The position numbers and the translations under genes are program-made. A stretch of DNA of 64,000 nucleotides, taken from positions 5,235,501-5,299,500 of the forward strand of contig NC_092878.1 of NCBI RefSeq assembly GCF_028372415.1. Direction: 5' to 3'. Below are positions 45,390-56,561 of this stretch, in pieces. The first letter of the stretch is position 1. Each line of letters begins with the position of its first letter. A model generated the notes under the pieces. The model saw only the letters and a program-made list of their open reading frames with translations. It made no database searches and was not told where the DNA came from. Source of the stretch: Notamacropus eugenii. Taxonomy: Eukaryota; Chordata; Mammalia; Diprotodontia; Macropodidae.

Positions 45390-46660
45390 ACACTCTACCC
45401 TGGCTCTGATCCTACCTGTCTGACCACAGCCTCCCAGTCCCCAGGTCATTCCTTGTAACTGAGATTGACCCCAGGGCTCTGTGCTGGCCCCTTTTCTATT
45501 CTTCCTCTCTCTATTGCTTCACTTAATGCTTTCATCAGCTGCTTGGCTTCAGTCATCTTCTCGTTGCAGATAACTCTCAGATCTCTTGGGCCCTAACTTC
45601 TCCCCTTACCTTCAGATTCACATTTCCAGTTGGATATCTCACATATATCTTAAGCTCAACACACTCAAAATTGAACTCCTTATCTTTTCCTCTCAAACCC
45701 TCCCCCTCTTCTGAACCTCCATTATTATTGCTGAGGTCACCATTGTCCTCTCAGATACCCAGCCCCCAGCCTAGGTGTCATCCCCAACTCTTCATTCTGT
45801 CTCACCCACCATATCCAGTCAATGGTCAAATCCTGTCATTTCAACCAGGATAACATCTCTCTTATACACCCCCTTCTCTCCTCTGCCCTGGTATAGACCT
45901 CATCAGCATACCCAGATTTCTGTAATAGTCTTCTGGTTAGTTTCCTTGCCTCACATCTCTGCGTTCCAGTTCATCCTCCACTCAGCTCAAAGGGATCTTG
46001 CAAAAATGCAGATCTGACCATGCACACCTTCCCCTTTGCCACCCCCCCCCCCATTCAGTAAATTCCAGTGACTCCCATCTCCTATAGGATCAAACATAAA
46101 ATCCTCTTTGGCATTCAAAGCCCCCCCATGAACTAGTCCCAGCCTACTTTTCTATCCATTTTATGCCTTGCTCATCCCATATACTCTGATCCGGTGACTG
46201 TCCTCGCACAATACACTCCATCTTCAGATTCCAGGCACTTTCACTGTGTATTCCCCATGCCTGGAATGCTCTCCTTCCTCATCCCTACCAAATTTCCCCC
46301 GTCTAAAAGAAGTCTTTCCTGATGCTTCCTTAATCTTAGTTTCTTCCCTCTATTGATTATCTCCAGTTTTTCCTGTGTATCATTTTTTAACCCAGAATCA
46401 TATCTTTATTTTTAATTTTTTAAAACATTTTTCTTTAAGGTTTTGAGTTCCAAATTCTATCACTCCCTCCTTCCCTCCTCTTCCCTGAGATGGTAAGCAA
46501 TCAGATGTATATCTTGTTATTGCATTTGTACACAGTTTGTTTGCATGTTGTGAGCTCCTTGAGATCATGGACCGTCTTTCTGTCCCCAGAACTTAACATA
46601 GTGCTTCGCACATAGCAGGCACTTCATACATGCTTGCTGATGGACTGACTTGCTGTGTCT
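45390..46660 (+). mobile_element. L2-type LINE, 3' half with nested L1 fragment
   Basis: 'CCACAGCCTCCCAGTCCCCA', a degraded reverse-transcriptase motif ('GCAGATAACTCTCAGATCT', the ADDSQI site), 'TGCCTGGAATGCTCTCCTTC' and the 3' end 'GTGAGCTCCTTGAGATCATG' to 'GCTTCGCACATAGCAGGCAC'. An antisense L1 3' piece (about 46380-46530, 'TTTTGAGTTCCAAATTCTAT') is nested in it. Related shorter pieces occur in units A and B. Confidence 0.75.
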
Positions 46661-47390
46661 CACACTGACTATTCTTGTGTTCTCTGACATCCAAACCACC
46701 ATGACTTCCAGGGGTCACTGGTTACAATGCCATGCGGATTAATGACAAGGCTGTGGTGGTCACTGAAGTAATGTAGCATGCTGAGTATCTGATGTGGGTG
46801 AATTTAGTTACCCAATAAGACTGCAAACTCAGTGATGACAGAAACTATATGCTATATTGCATTCATCTGAAAAATATTTATTAGATATCTTCTGTGTTGC
46901 CAAGCACTACCAATATGAATTATCCATAGCTCTGGAAAATTTGCATTTTGGATGCATCCTATTCTAAATCAAGAATCTCATATGTCCAAGAAGAGTGATA
47001 GACAGTTCTTTGGTTTCAGAGTGCCTGATAGTAATATGGGAATCTTTTACTCTCATGTGGCATAAGGGGGAGGGAGAGGGAGGGTATCTTTGGGAGATAC
47101 ATAGTGCCATGTGTCATGTGTATTTAAAACATTGTGACATGATGATTTCTCTGCGTAATGTTTATATAATGTTGAATCCAATCAAGTTCCACCTTCACTG
47201 TGCTCAAGGCTGATTGTATAAAATACAGCTGATTGCAGAGGTAAGACACCTCCCTTCCCTCCAACTCAGTTCCATTTAATCTGTAAAGTTTTTACTAAGT
47301 GCTTATTACGTGCCAGGCACTGAGGAGGCAAGATTATACTGTACTGATGGGAGAAAACACATACAGCTAAGTGCATATAAAATACGAAGG
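46661..47390. other. Between unit 1 and unit A; little recognised
   Basis: 47270-47380 is an old LINE-like opening ('GCTTATTACGTGCCAGGCAC'). The rest is unrecognised. Confidence 0.5.
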
Positions 47391-47800
47391 AAATTTTTTT
47401 TTACTTTAATATTTTATTTTTCCTAACTACATGAAAAACAAATTAGAATACTTATTTAAAAAAATTTTTGAGTTCCAAGTTTTTCCCTCCCAGCCCCCTT
47501 TCTGAGACAACAAACAATTTGATATAGGCTATACATGTGGAATCATGCAAAAAATACTTCCCTATTAGCCATGTTGCCAAAGAAGAAAAAAAATTATGAA
47601 AAAATTAAAGTAACTAAAAAATAACATGCTTAGATCTCCAATAAGACTTTATATGTTGTTGCTCTGGATGGGAATAACATTTTTCATTACGGGTCCTTTA
47701 GGAATGGGCTTGGATCTTGTGTTGCTGAGAACAGTTAAGTCATTCACAGATGATATTGCTGTTACTGCGTTATGGTGCTAAGGAACAGGATTTGACTTGT
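47390..47800 (-). mobile_element. L1 LINE 3' end, antisense
   Basis: 'TAATATTTTATTTTTCCTAA', 'GTTCCAAGTTTTTCCCTCCC' and 'ATTTGATATAGGCTATACAT', the marsupial L1 3'UTR. Confidence 0.7.
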
Positions 47801-47989
47801 AGGAATATGTTTTCATATATAAATACACACACACACAGATTGTCTCAACATAAATTCATTTGCATTTGTAGGTTGACTGCACATATATTCTTTACTCCCT
47901 GGAAAAACTAAAGAGCTATTGAGTCAGCTCAGTACCTTGCACATAGTAAACAGTTAATAAATATTGGATGATTTTAACTGAATGAACCT

Positions 47990-49007
47990 TTTTTCTTTTA
48001 AATTTTTTATTTAAATACTATTTTATTTTTTTCCCAAATACATATTAAGAAAATTTATTATCTTTCATTTTTACAAGATTTTGAGTTCCAAATTTTTCTT
48101 CCTCCCTCCCTGCCCCTGCTTATGAAAACAGTAGGCAGTTTCTTATAGTTTATTACTTGTGCTTTCATGTAAACCATATTTCCAAATTCATCACAGTTTG
48201 GGAAGAAGAAACAAATCAAAAAGAAATGAAACTGTTCAAAAGAAGAAGGTAAGCAAAAAAAAAAAAGCCTTGATTTACATTCGGAGTCCAACAGTTCATT
48301 ATCTGGATATATATTTCCCTTCCTCAGTCTTTGTACTTGTCTTGCTGGTAAGAGCTGAGTCAAACATGGTTCCTCATCACACAATGTTGCTGATATTGGA
48401 TACAATGTTTCCTTGGTTCTGCTCATTTCATTGCATCAGTTTGCACAAGTCTTCCCAGGTTGTTCTGAAATCCACCTGCTCATCATTTCTTAGAGCACAA
48501 AAGTAATCCATTACATTCTTATACCACACCTTGTTCAGCCATTTCCCAAATGATGGACATTCTCTCAATTTCCAATATTTTGTCAACACAAAAAGGGATA
48601 CCATAAATATTTTGGGGCATGTAGGTCCTTTTCCCTTTTCTATTTCTTCAGGATACAGACCTAGTAGTGGTACTGCTAGATCACTATTTGGTTGCCCCTT
48701 GGGAATAGTTCCAAATTGCCCTCTGGAGAGATCATATCAGTTCACAACTCCACCAACAATGCATTAGCATCCCAATTTTGTCAAATTCTCTTCACAATTC
48801 ATCATTTTCCTTTTGCTGTCATGTGAGCCAGTCTGATAGATGTGATACCTCAGAGCTGTTTGGAGTTTTTTGCTTATTTGTTTGTTTTGCATTTCTCTGA
48901 TCAAAAGTGATGTAGAGAGCTTTTTTATGTGCCTATAGACAGCTTTGATTTCTTCATCTGAAAACTGCCTGTTCATATCCTTTGATCATTTGTCAATTGG
49001 GGAATCA
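47990..49007 (-). mobile_element. L1 LINE 3' fragment (unit A), ORF2 C-terminus
   Basis: Antisense L1 3'UTR to ORF2. The minus-strand frame 48764-48976 encodes 'MNRQFSDEEIKAVYRHIKKL' and 'TSLLIREMQ', the ORF2p segment upstream of the C-terminal Cys/His cluster. It stops abruptly at about 49007, where a different old repeat begins ('AGGAGATTGGAGGTCAGAGT'). Confidence 0.8.
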
Positions 49008-49304
49008 CATAATTTTAGAAAAGGAGATTGGAGGTCAGAGTATAGGAGACATTGAATGCCAGGTGAAGAAGTTTTAACATTATATGTTTTTGGCCAATGT
49101 GAAGTCATAGAAGCTTTCTGAGCAGGGGAGTGACATAAGCAGAACTTTCTGTTAGCATAAGTAATCTGCCAGCAGTACAAAAGAGAGACTGTAGGTAAGA
49201 GACAAGAGAGGAGAGATTTACTGGAAGGCAGTTTTGTGTAATAACTAACATACCATGTTGTCCTTTATAAGCAAAGATGGCAGTGCACAGAGAGACTTCA
49301 GTGG
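48343..49304. repeat. Near-identical tract shared with 55345-56306 (A copy)
   Basis: 962 bp aligned by eye without a gap against unit B (offset 7002). I find only two mismatches, at 48396 and 48624. Sequence just outside differs much more, so the tract looks homogenised. Confidence 0.85.
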
Positions 49305-49559
49305 AGAAAAATTAATCTGAAAAAATTAACACATTACTTTCATTTCTTTTTTTTAACCTGTTGCACTACCCACTGCCCCTTATCACCTAAAGAAAAGCTC
49401 TTTCACGTAAGGAATAAATGTCATCTAGCAAGATAAGCCAACACATGAGCTGTGTCTAAAAATAAATCTCATTCTGTATCTCTGGCCCATCACTTCTTTG
49501 CTAAGAAGTGAGTGTCACACTTTATCAACAGGTTTCTCAGTCCATAACTGCTCACAGTT

Positions 49560-49980
49560 TTGTAGTTATTTCAGAGTTGTTTGCCTTTAGATTTTTGTGG
49601 TCCTGTGGCAGTTTTTCCTCTGATTCAGCTCATTTCACTCTGTATCAGTTCATACAAATCTTCCCAGAGTTCTTGGAATCCATATTCATGATGTCTATGA
49701 TGCAATAATATTTCTTTATATTTATTTAACACAATTTGTTCACCCATCCCCCAAATTATGGACACCCTTTCCTCTACAACAAAAAGACCTACACTACTTT
49801 CCTACACACAAGCAGTGATCCTCTTCACTCTACACATGTGAAGACATTCTTGGCATTATGGCTATAGATATCCTTTGTCAGATTTTTGCTTTTTGAAACT
49901 TTGGCTTTTCAATGCCATTTGAACATGTCAGAGTTTTAAGGGACTGTAGAAGCTATCTAACAAAAAATGTATTTATTTTA
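49560..49980 (-). mobile_element. Second antisense L1 fragment (unit A)
   Basis: 'TTCAGCTCATTTCACTCTGT', 'CATACAAATCTTCCCAGAGT' and 'TTTGTTCACCCATCCCCCAA', L1 ORF2 C-terminal/3'UTR. Confidence 0.65.
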
Positions 49981-49984
49981 AAGA

Positions 49985-51267
49985 TACCTAATTCAAAGTT
50001 CCACAAATGGGTTGATTAGTCTTGATTCCTACTTAGAAATCTCATCTTTTGGTATGGGAGAAAGATGGCTGGATTTGAATTCAGGAGACCTGCTTTATAG
50101 CTATGTGACCCTGAGGAAGTTACTCGGCCTCTCTGAGTCTCAGTTCCCCATTTGAAAAATGTAGTAGAGAGGAGGTTAAACTTCTAAAGATCCTTTTGTA
50201 GCTCTAATCTATGTTCCTATGACCTTTTATAACCTTCAAATTAACCACTGAATGGAATTCCAGCTCCTTAACCTGTATTCAAAGGTTTTCAAAGTCATCC
50301 CATTTTATCTTTGTAGCCTTATTTGCTAAGACACTCTTAGGGGAGGGGTACTTTGGATAAGAGATAAGTCTCCTTGTCCAGGACTGAGTGACCAGAATCA
50401 TGTCCCCAGCCCCTCATTAGAAAGGGTCCACCTTCTATTATAATATTCATTCTTCTCATAATTGGTAACCAATCAGAGTCAATTGCTACCCTCAGGAATA
50501 CCCACTTGTTCCAAGGGTATATTAGCATTGAGAGGGTTCTGTAAGGGGTCTTCACCATTTAAGAGTACAACTTAGCCCTTTTATTAATTATTTCCAGAAT
50601 GAATAATTACTCAGAAACTATGTGTCTTGAACTTTTTATACATCCCAAGTTATAACTGGAAGACAATGGATAAGCTGTGATAGAGTGTGTGTACACAACA
50701 TATTTTCTGTGATACTTCTTTTTCTTCTTCTTCACCATTCCATTGGTTGAAATCTACATATAGATATGCAGATACATACAAAATATATATATATATACAC
50801 ATATTTCTGCTTAATATCTATATATATTTATATCTATCTATATATATAATTCTCTATAAATCTATGTCTATCCTATGTATCTATTTATGTTGCTTGCAAT
50901 AGAATGGTTAAAGAATAGTAGAGAAAATGATGTCATCAAACTATGTATGAGAAAGAAAGTTGATCTGGTTCCATGTCAAGAGTAAGGGATAACCAAAGGC
51001 CAGCCAATGTACTCTTCAGGTATATTTTCCAGATCAAGAGGCATTGATGCCCAGCACATTAGGTGGGTAAAAAACTATGGCAACCTTAAGGGAAAGATTT
51101 GCACAAGAGTAGTCCAGGGTGGACAGGTTGGATGAGTTACAACTCTGCACTGTTAGAGAGAATACTTGAATCAATAAGATCCCAGATACATATGAGTGTA
51201 TATAAGTATATGTGGTCTATATATATGTAGGGTATCCACCCAAATCTTAAGGTTTTTTTCGCTTAAC
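49985..51267. other. Unit A body before the HAL1 insertion
   Basis: A MIR/SINE piece (50050-50220), a short L2 piece ending at about 50335, then unrecognised sequence (50341-51267) shared by all three units, with TATA microsatellites at 50780-50870. The sequence at 50932-50951 ('GTCATCAAACTATGTATGAG') is the empty site of the unit B HAL1. Confidence 0.7.
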
Positions 51268-51284
51268 AGTGTATCAAAACTCTT
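51268..51284. repeat. Target-site duplication, 3' side of HAL1-A
   Basis: AGTGTATCAAAACTCTT. Its partner at 54059-54075 differs at two T/C positions. Confidence 0.85.
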
Positions 51285-52484
51285 TTTAAAAAAAAAAAAT
51301 ATTTATTTATTTAACTTTTAACATTCATTTTCACAAAATTTTGGGTTTCACATTTTCTCCCCTTTTGTGCCCTCCCCCCACCGCAAAACACCAAGCATTC
51401 TAATTGCCCCTATCACCAATCTGCTCTCTCTTCTATCATCCCTCTCTGCCCTTGTCTCCATCTTCTCTTTTGTCCTGTAGGGCCAAATAACTTTCTATAC
51501 CCCTTTACCTGTATTTCTTATTTCCTAGTGGCAAGAACAGTACTCAACAGTTGTTCCTGAAACTTTGAGTTCCAACTTCTGTTCCTCCCTCCCTCCCCAC
51601 CCCTTCCCTTTGGAAGGTAAGCAATTCAACATAAGCCAAATCTGTGTAGTTTTGCAAATGACTTCCATAATAGTTGTGTTGTATAAGACTAACTATATTT
51701 CCCTCCATCCTATCCTGCCCCCCATTACTTCTATTCTCTCTTTTGATCCTGTCCCTCCCCATGAGTGTCAACCTCAAATTGCTCCCTCCTCCCCATGCCC
51801 TCCCTTCCATCATCCCCCCCACCCTGCTTATCCCCTTATCCCCCACTTTCCTGTATTGTAAGATAGGTTTTCATACCAAAATGAGCGTGCATTTTATTCC
51901 TTCCTTTAGTGGAATGTGATGAGAGTAAACTTCATGTTTTTCTCTCACCTCCCCTCTTTATCCCTCCACTAATAAGTCTTTTGCTTGCCTCTTTTATGAG
52001 AGATAATTTGCCCCATTCCATTTCTCCCTTTCTCCTCCCAATACATTTCTGTCCCACTGCTTGATTTTATTTTTTTAAGATATGATCCCATCCTCTTCAA
52101 TTCACTCTGTGCACTCTGTCTCTATGTGTGTGTGCATGTGCATGTGCTGTGTGTGTGTGTAATCCCACCCAGTACCCAGATACTGAATAGTTTCAAGAGT
52201 TACAAATATTGTCTTTCCATGTAGGAATGTAAACAGTTCATCTTTTGTAAGTCTCTTATGACTTCTCTTTGCTGTTTACCTTTTCATGCTTCTCTTCATT
52301 CTTGTGTTTAAAAGTCAAATTTTCTTTTCAGCTCTGGTCTTTTCATCAAGAATGCTTGAAAGTCCTCTATTTCATTGAAAGACCAATTTTTCCCCTGAAG
52401 TATTATACTCAGTTTTGCTGGGTAGGTGATTCTTGGTTTTAGTCCTAGTTCCTTTGACTTCTGGAATATCCTATTCCACTCCCT

Positions 52485-53384
52485 TCAGTCTCTTAATGTA
52501 GAAGCTGCTAGATCTTGTGTTATCCTGATTGTATTTCCACAATACTTGAATTGTTTCTTTCTAGCTGCTTGCAATATTTTCGCCTTGACCTGGGAACTCT
52601 GGAATTTGGCCACAATGTTCCTAGGAGTTTCTCTTTTTGGATCTCTTTCAGGCAGTGATCTGTGGATTCCTTGAATACTTATTTTGCCCTCTGGTTCTAG
52701 AATCTCAGGGCAGTTTTCCTTGATAATTTCATGAAAGATGATGTCTAGGCTCTTTTTTTGATCATGGCTTTCAGGTAGGCCCATAATTTTTAAATTGTCT
52801 CTCCTGGATCTATTCTCCAGGTCAGTTGTTTTTCCAATAAGATATTTCACATTCTCTTCCATTTTTTCATTCTTTTGTTTTTGTTTTGTGATTTCTTGGT
52901 TTCTCATAAAGTCATTGGCCTCCATCTGTTCCATTCTAATTTTGGAAGAACTATTTTCTTCAGTGAGATTTTGAACCTCTTTTTCCATTTGTCTAATTCT
53001 GCTTTTGAAAGCATTCTTCTCCTCATTGGCTTTTTGAACCTTTTTTGCCAATTGTGTTAGGCTATTTTTCAAGGTGTTATTTTCTTCAGCATTTTTTTGG
53101 GTCTCCTTTAGCAGGGTGTTTAATTGTTTTTCATGCTTTGTTTGCATGTCTCTCATTGCTCTTCCCAGTTTTTCCTCCACCTCTCTAACTTGGTTTTCAA
53201 AATCCTTTTTGAGCTCTTCCATGGCCTGAGACCATTGAGTGGGCTGGGATACAGAAGCCTTGACTTCTGTGTCTTTGCCTGATGGTAAGCATTGTTCTTC
53301 CTCATCAGAAAGGAAGGGAGGAAATACCTGTTCACCAAGAAAGTAACCTTCTATAGTCTTATTTTTTTTCCCTTTTCTGGGCAT
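52485..53384 (-). pseudogene. L1/HAL1 ORF1 (copy A), truncated by a stop
   Basis: An L1 ORF1p-like RNA-binding protein. N-terminus 'MPRKGKKNKTIEGYFLGEQ'; a long coiled coil rich in E/K/Q (about residues 50-175, 'AEENNTLKNSLTQLAKK'); an RRM start 'NRSRRDNLKIMGLPES' (about 193-208); and a C-terminal domain with 'RDPKRETPRNIVAKFQSS'. It ends at residue 299 in a TGA at a codon that is CAA (Gln) in copy B, so the last ~60 residues of the family's C-terminus are cut off. Family role: trimeric ORF1p coats L1 RNA as a nucleic-acid chaperone. Confidence 0.92.
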
Positions 53385-54035
53385 TTTCCCAGCCAGTGAC
53401 TTGACTTCTAAATATTCTCTTCACCCCCACTTCACTTCCAGATCCGCCCAGCCAGAGCTTGGGGTCTGAGATTCAAATGCTGCTTCCCAGCCTCAGGGCT
53501 TCAGCAGGGGCGGGGCTGCTATTCAGTGTGAGATCAAGTTCAGGTGCTCAGGTGGGGGCAGGGCTGCCACAAGAGCTCATTTCCCTCAGGGGATTTATGC
53601 AGAGACCTTCAACAATGGATCTGGACTCCTGCCTGCTTGGGGAACCCTTGTCTGCTCCCGCCTCTGCTGCTGCCTCCTGAGGGAGCCTGAGTCATGGGGG
53701 CACCCCACTCCCCTCTCAACCCGCCAAAGAGACCCTCTCACCAACCCCCATCACCTGTGGGTGGAGGGACCTGCGTGGCTGCTGGAGATCCTGTCCCTGA
53801 AGCCTGCTCGGATCTGCTCCTCTCAGTGCCGCGTGGGCGAGGCAGGGCTGGGTTCTGCTCTGGGTCCGCAGCGCGAAGGACCTTTTGCGAGAGGTTTGCA
53901 GGGCTCTCTGGAACAGAAATCTTATCTGCTCCACTGTTCTGTGGCCTCTGCTGCTCCAGAATTCGCCGGGGGTTCTTTTTTACAGATATTTTATGGGCTG
54001 TGGGTTCGGAGCTAGCTTATGTGTGTCTGTCTACT

Positions 54036-54045
54036 CCGCCATCTT
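54036..54045 (-). promoter_or_regulatory. YY1-type site at HAL1-A 5' end (AAGATGGCGG)
   Basis: About 14 bp inside the element's 5' end. In human L1 a YY1 site at the same position fixes the transcription start. In copy B the site reads AAGATGGTGG (60758-60767). Function is inferred. Confidence 0.6.
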
Positions 54046-54058
54046 GGCTCCACCCCCC

Positions 54059-54075
54059 AGTGTACCAAAACCCTT
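54059..54075. repeat. Target-site duplication, 5' side of HAL1-A
   Basis: AGTGTACCAAAACCCTT, 15 of 17 positions equal to 51268-51284. Confidence 0.85.
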
Positions 54076-54183
54076 GAGACAACCTGCATCCATGTATGTA
54101 GTCAAGGGGACATAAAATACTAGACAGGAAGCCAGTTTGGAGTCACAAAGACTGGGCTTTCTCTCACATACACTGGCTGTGTG

Positions 54184-54465
54184 ACCTAACAATTGAAAAA
54201 AAAAGGTCATTCCTGACATCCCAGTTTGAGGCCTTAAAAAAATGTCAGCCAGTGTTCTGGCAAATATCGCTATGGAACAAAAACCGAGACATATTTGCCA
54301 TCACTTCACAGCCATGTTTCAAAGAAAGGCCTTTTTACACCACTATACTCGAGAGAACATGGATGAAGAGGTATTGACTGAAGCACAGAGAGCAGTACAC
54401 GATTTGATTTGTGATTATAAGAATATTGAGGGTACTTCAATAGGAGAGGATGGAGAACTCCATAA
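54184..54465 (+). pseudogene. Beta-tubulin C-terminal fragment (unit A copy), dead
   Basis: The best preserved of three. With in-frame stops it reads 'PNN', 'KVIPDIPV', 'GLK', 'MSASVLANIA', 'ICHHFTAMFQRKAFLHHYT', 'MDEEVLTEAQ' and 'HDLICDYKNIEG', in the order of the beta-tubulin C-terminal domain. The frame 54242-54529 is open, but the acidic tail is lost and the downstream 'LHKPNKKRYK' is not tubulin. Confidence 0.75.
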
Positions 54466-54559
54466 ACCAAACAAAAAGCGGTATAAACTATTGCCTTATA
54501 AATGTGCTTTTCTGATGTCTCACTTCTGACTCTGTTTATCAACCTCTTCTCTCTAGGTT

Positions 54560-54736
54560 TCTACCCTGGCTCTCCTCCAACCTGTCTGACCACAGCTTCC
54601 CAGTCCCCAGGTCATTCCTTGTAACTGAGGTTGACCTCAGGGCTCTGTGCTGGCCCCTTTTCTCTTCTCCCTCTCTCTACTGTTTCACTTAATGCTTTCA
54701 TCAGCTGCTGTGGTTTCAGTTATCTTCTCGTTGCAG
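54560..54736 (+). mobile_element. L2-type LINE piece (unit A), cut at the A/B junction
   Basis: 'CCACAGCTTCCCAGTCCCCA' to 'TTATCTTCTCGTTGCAGATA'. In unit 1 and unit B it continues for several hundred bases. Confidence 0.7.
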
Positions 54737-54959
54737 ATAGATACATAGACAGACAGATAGACAGATCTATATCTATCTATCTCTATATATACATACTTAT
54801 ACACACACATTGACTCAACATAAATGCATTTGCTTTTGTAGCTTGACTGCACTTATATTCTTTACTCCCTGGAAAATCAAAGAACAAGATGTTATTGAGT
54901 CAACTCAGTGCCTTGCACATTGTAGACAGCTAGTAAATATTTGATGATTTTAATTGAAT

Positions 54960-56009
54960 CAACTTTTTTCCTTAAAATTTTTTTTATTTAAATAGCATTT
55001 TATTTTTTCCCAAATACATATTAAGAAAATTTATTATCATTCATTTTTACAAGATTTTGAGTTCCAAATTTTTCTTCCTCCCTCCCTGCCCTCCCTGCCC
55101 CCCCTTATGAAAATAGTAGGCAGTTTCTTATAGTTTATTACACGTGCTTTCATGTAAACCATATTTCCAAATTCATCACAGTGCGGGAAGAAGAAGCAAA
55201 TTAAAAAGAAGAGAAACCCTTAGAAACAACAAGGTAAGCAAAAAAAAAAAAAAAAAAAAGACCTGTATTCAGTGTCCACCAGTGCTTTATCTGAATTTGC
55301 ATTTTCCTTCCTGAGTCCTTTGTACTTGTCTTGGATTACTGTGTTGCTGGTAAGAGCTGAGTCAAACATGGTTCCTCATCACACAATGTTGCTGATACTG
55401 GATACAATGTTTCCTTGGTTCTGCTCATTTCATTGCATCAGTTTGCACAAGTCTTCCCAGGTTGTTCTGAAATCCACCTGCTCATCATTTCTTAGAGCAC
55501 AAAAGTAATCCATTACATTCTTATACCACACCTTGTTCAGCCATTTCCCAAATGATGGACATTCTCTCAATTTCCAATATTTTGTCAACACAAAAAGGGA
55601 TACCATAAATATTTTGGGGCATGTAAGTCCTTTTCCCTTTTCTATTTCTTCAGGATACAGACCTAGTAGTGGTACTGCTAGATCACTATTTGGTTGCCCC
55701 TTGGGAATAGTTCCAAATTGCCCTCTGGAGAGATCATATCAGTTCACAACTCCACCAACAATGCATTAGCATCCCAATTTTGTCAAATTCTCTTCACAAT
55801 TCATCATTTTCCTTTTGCTGTCATGTGAGCCAGTCTGATAGATGTGATACCTCAGAGCTGTTTGGAGTTTTTTGCTTATTTGTTTGTTTTGCATTTCTCT
55901 GATCAAAAGTGATGTAGAGAGCTTTTTTATGTGCCTATAGACAGCTTTGATTTCTTCATCTGAAAACTGCCTGTTCATATCCTTTGATCATTTGTCAATT
56001 GGGGAATCA
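54960..56009 (-). mobile_element. L1 LINE 3' fragment (unit B), ORF2 C-terminus
   Basis: Paralogue of 47990-49007. The frame 55766-55978 is identical in protein sequence to 48764-48976, and the same abrupt switch to an old repeat occurs at about 56009. Confidence 0.8.
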
Positions 56010-56306
56010 CATAATTTTAGAAAAGGAGATTGGAGGTCAGAGTATAGGAGACATTGAATGCCAGGTGAAGAAGTTTTAACATTATATGTTTTTGGCCAAT
56101 GTGAAGTCATAGAAGCTTTCTGAGCAGGGGAGTGACATAAGCAGAACTTTCTGTTAGCATAAGTAATCTGCCAGCAGTACAAAAGAGAGACTGTAGGTAA
56201 GAGACAAGAGAGGAGAGATTTACTGGAAGGCAGTTTTGTGTAATAACTAACATACCATGTTGTCCTTTATAAGCAAAGATGGCAGTGCACAGAGAGACTT
56301 CAGTGG
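55345..56306. repeat. Near-identical tract shared with 48343-49304 (B copy)
   Basis: Partner of the tract in unit A. Two mismatches in 962 bp and no indel. Confidence 0.85.
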
Positions 56307-56561
56307 GGAAAGATTAATCTGAAAAAATTAACACATTAATTTCATTTCTCTTTTTTTAGCTCTACCACTACCCACTGCCCCTTATCACCTAAGGAGAAGC
56401 TCTCTCACATAAGGAATAAATGTCATCTAGCAAGATAAGCCAACACATGAGCTGTGTCTAAAAATAAATCTCACTCTGTATCTCTGGCCCATCACTTCTT
56501 CGCTAAGAAGTGAGTGTCACACTTTATCAACAGGTTTCTCAGTCCATAACTGCTCACAGTT

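Larger units (their letters stand above)
41436..46020. repeat. Tandem duplication unit 1 (most diverged, no HAL1)
   Basis: 41436-41835 matches 49985-50340 (unit A) and 57075-57430 (unit B). 44030-45590 matches unit A (50340-54736, ignoring the inserted HAL1) and unit B. 45590-46020 matches only the tail of unit B (61820-62275). 41835-44030 is present here but absent from both A and B. Landmarks shared by all three: 'TTTGGATAAGAGATA', 'GTCATCAAACTATGTATGA', and the tubulin-like fragment. Confidence 0.85.
51285..54058 (-). mobile_element. HAL1-like element A: L1 5'UTR + ORF1 + 3'UTR, no ORF2
   Basis: A 2.77-kb insertion on the minus strand. The 5' end is at 54058 with 'GGGGGGTGGAGCCAAGATGG', close to the human L1 5' start. 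Then a GC-rich 5'UTR (about 53390-54058), ORF1 (53384 downwards), and a ~1-kb 3'UTR with a purine-rich segment ('GATGATGGAAGGGAGGGCAT') and the marsupial L1 3' end. No ORF2 sequence lies between ORF1 and the 3'UTR. It is flanked by a 17-bp target duplication. Units 1 and B have the empty site (about 44875 and 61125). Confidence 0.9.
47815..54737. repeat. Tandem duplication unit A
   Basis: Paralogous to unit B (54738-62275). Order: microsatellite and 'CTCAACATAAATTCATTTGC', antisense L1 fragments (47990-49980), MIR/L2 piece (49985-50340), the 'TTTGGATAAGAGATA' block, the HAL1-like insertion (51285-54058), the tubulin fragment and an L2 piece. At about 54737 it joins the start of unit B. Confidence 0.88.

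Noticed and set aside
48764..48976. Conserved 70-aa frame repeated at 55766-55978, as a possible duplicated gene
   Set aside because: It is an L1 ORF2 C-terminal segment, and the identity comes from the near-identical tract, not from selection.
51565..51919. Open frames of 81-100 aa on both strands (and 58285-58638)
   Set aside because: They lie in the C/T-rich 3'UTR of the HAL1-like elements. Both copies show them because the elements are related, not because of coding constraint.
53459..54115. Several overlapping 60-127 aa open frames in a GC-rich stretch (also 60181-60561)
   Set aside because: This is the GC-rich 5'UTR of the HAL1-like elements. GC content alone explains the open frames.
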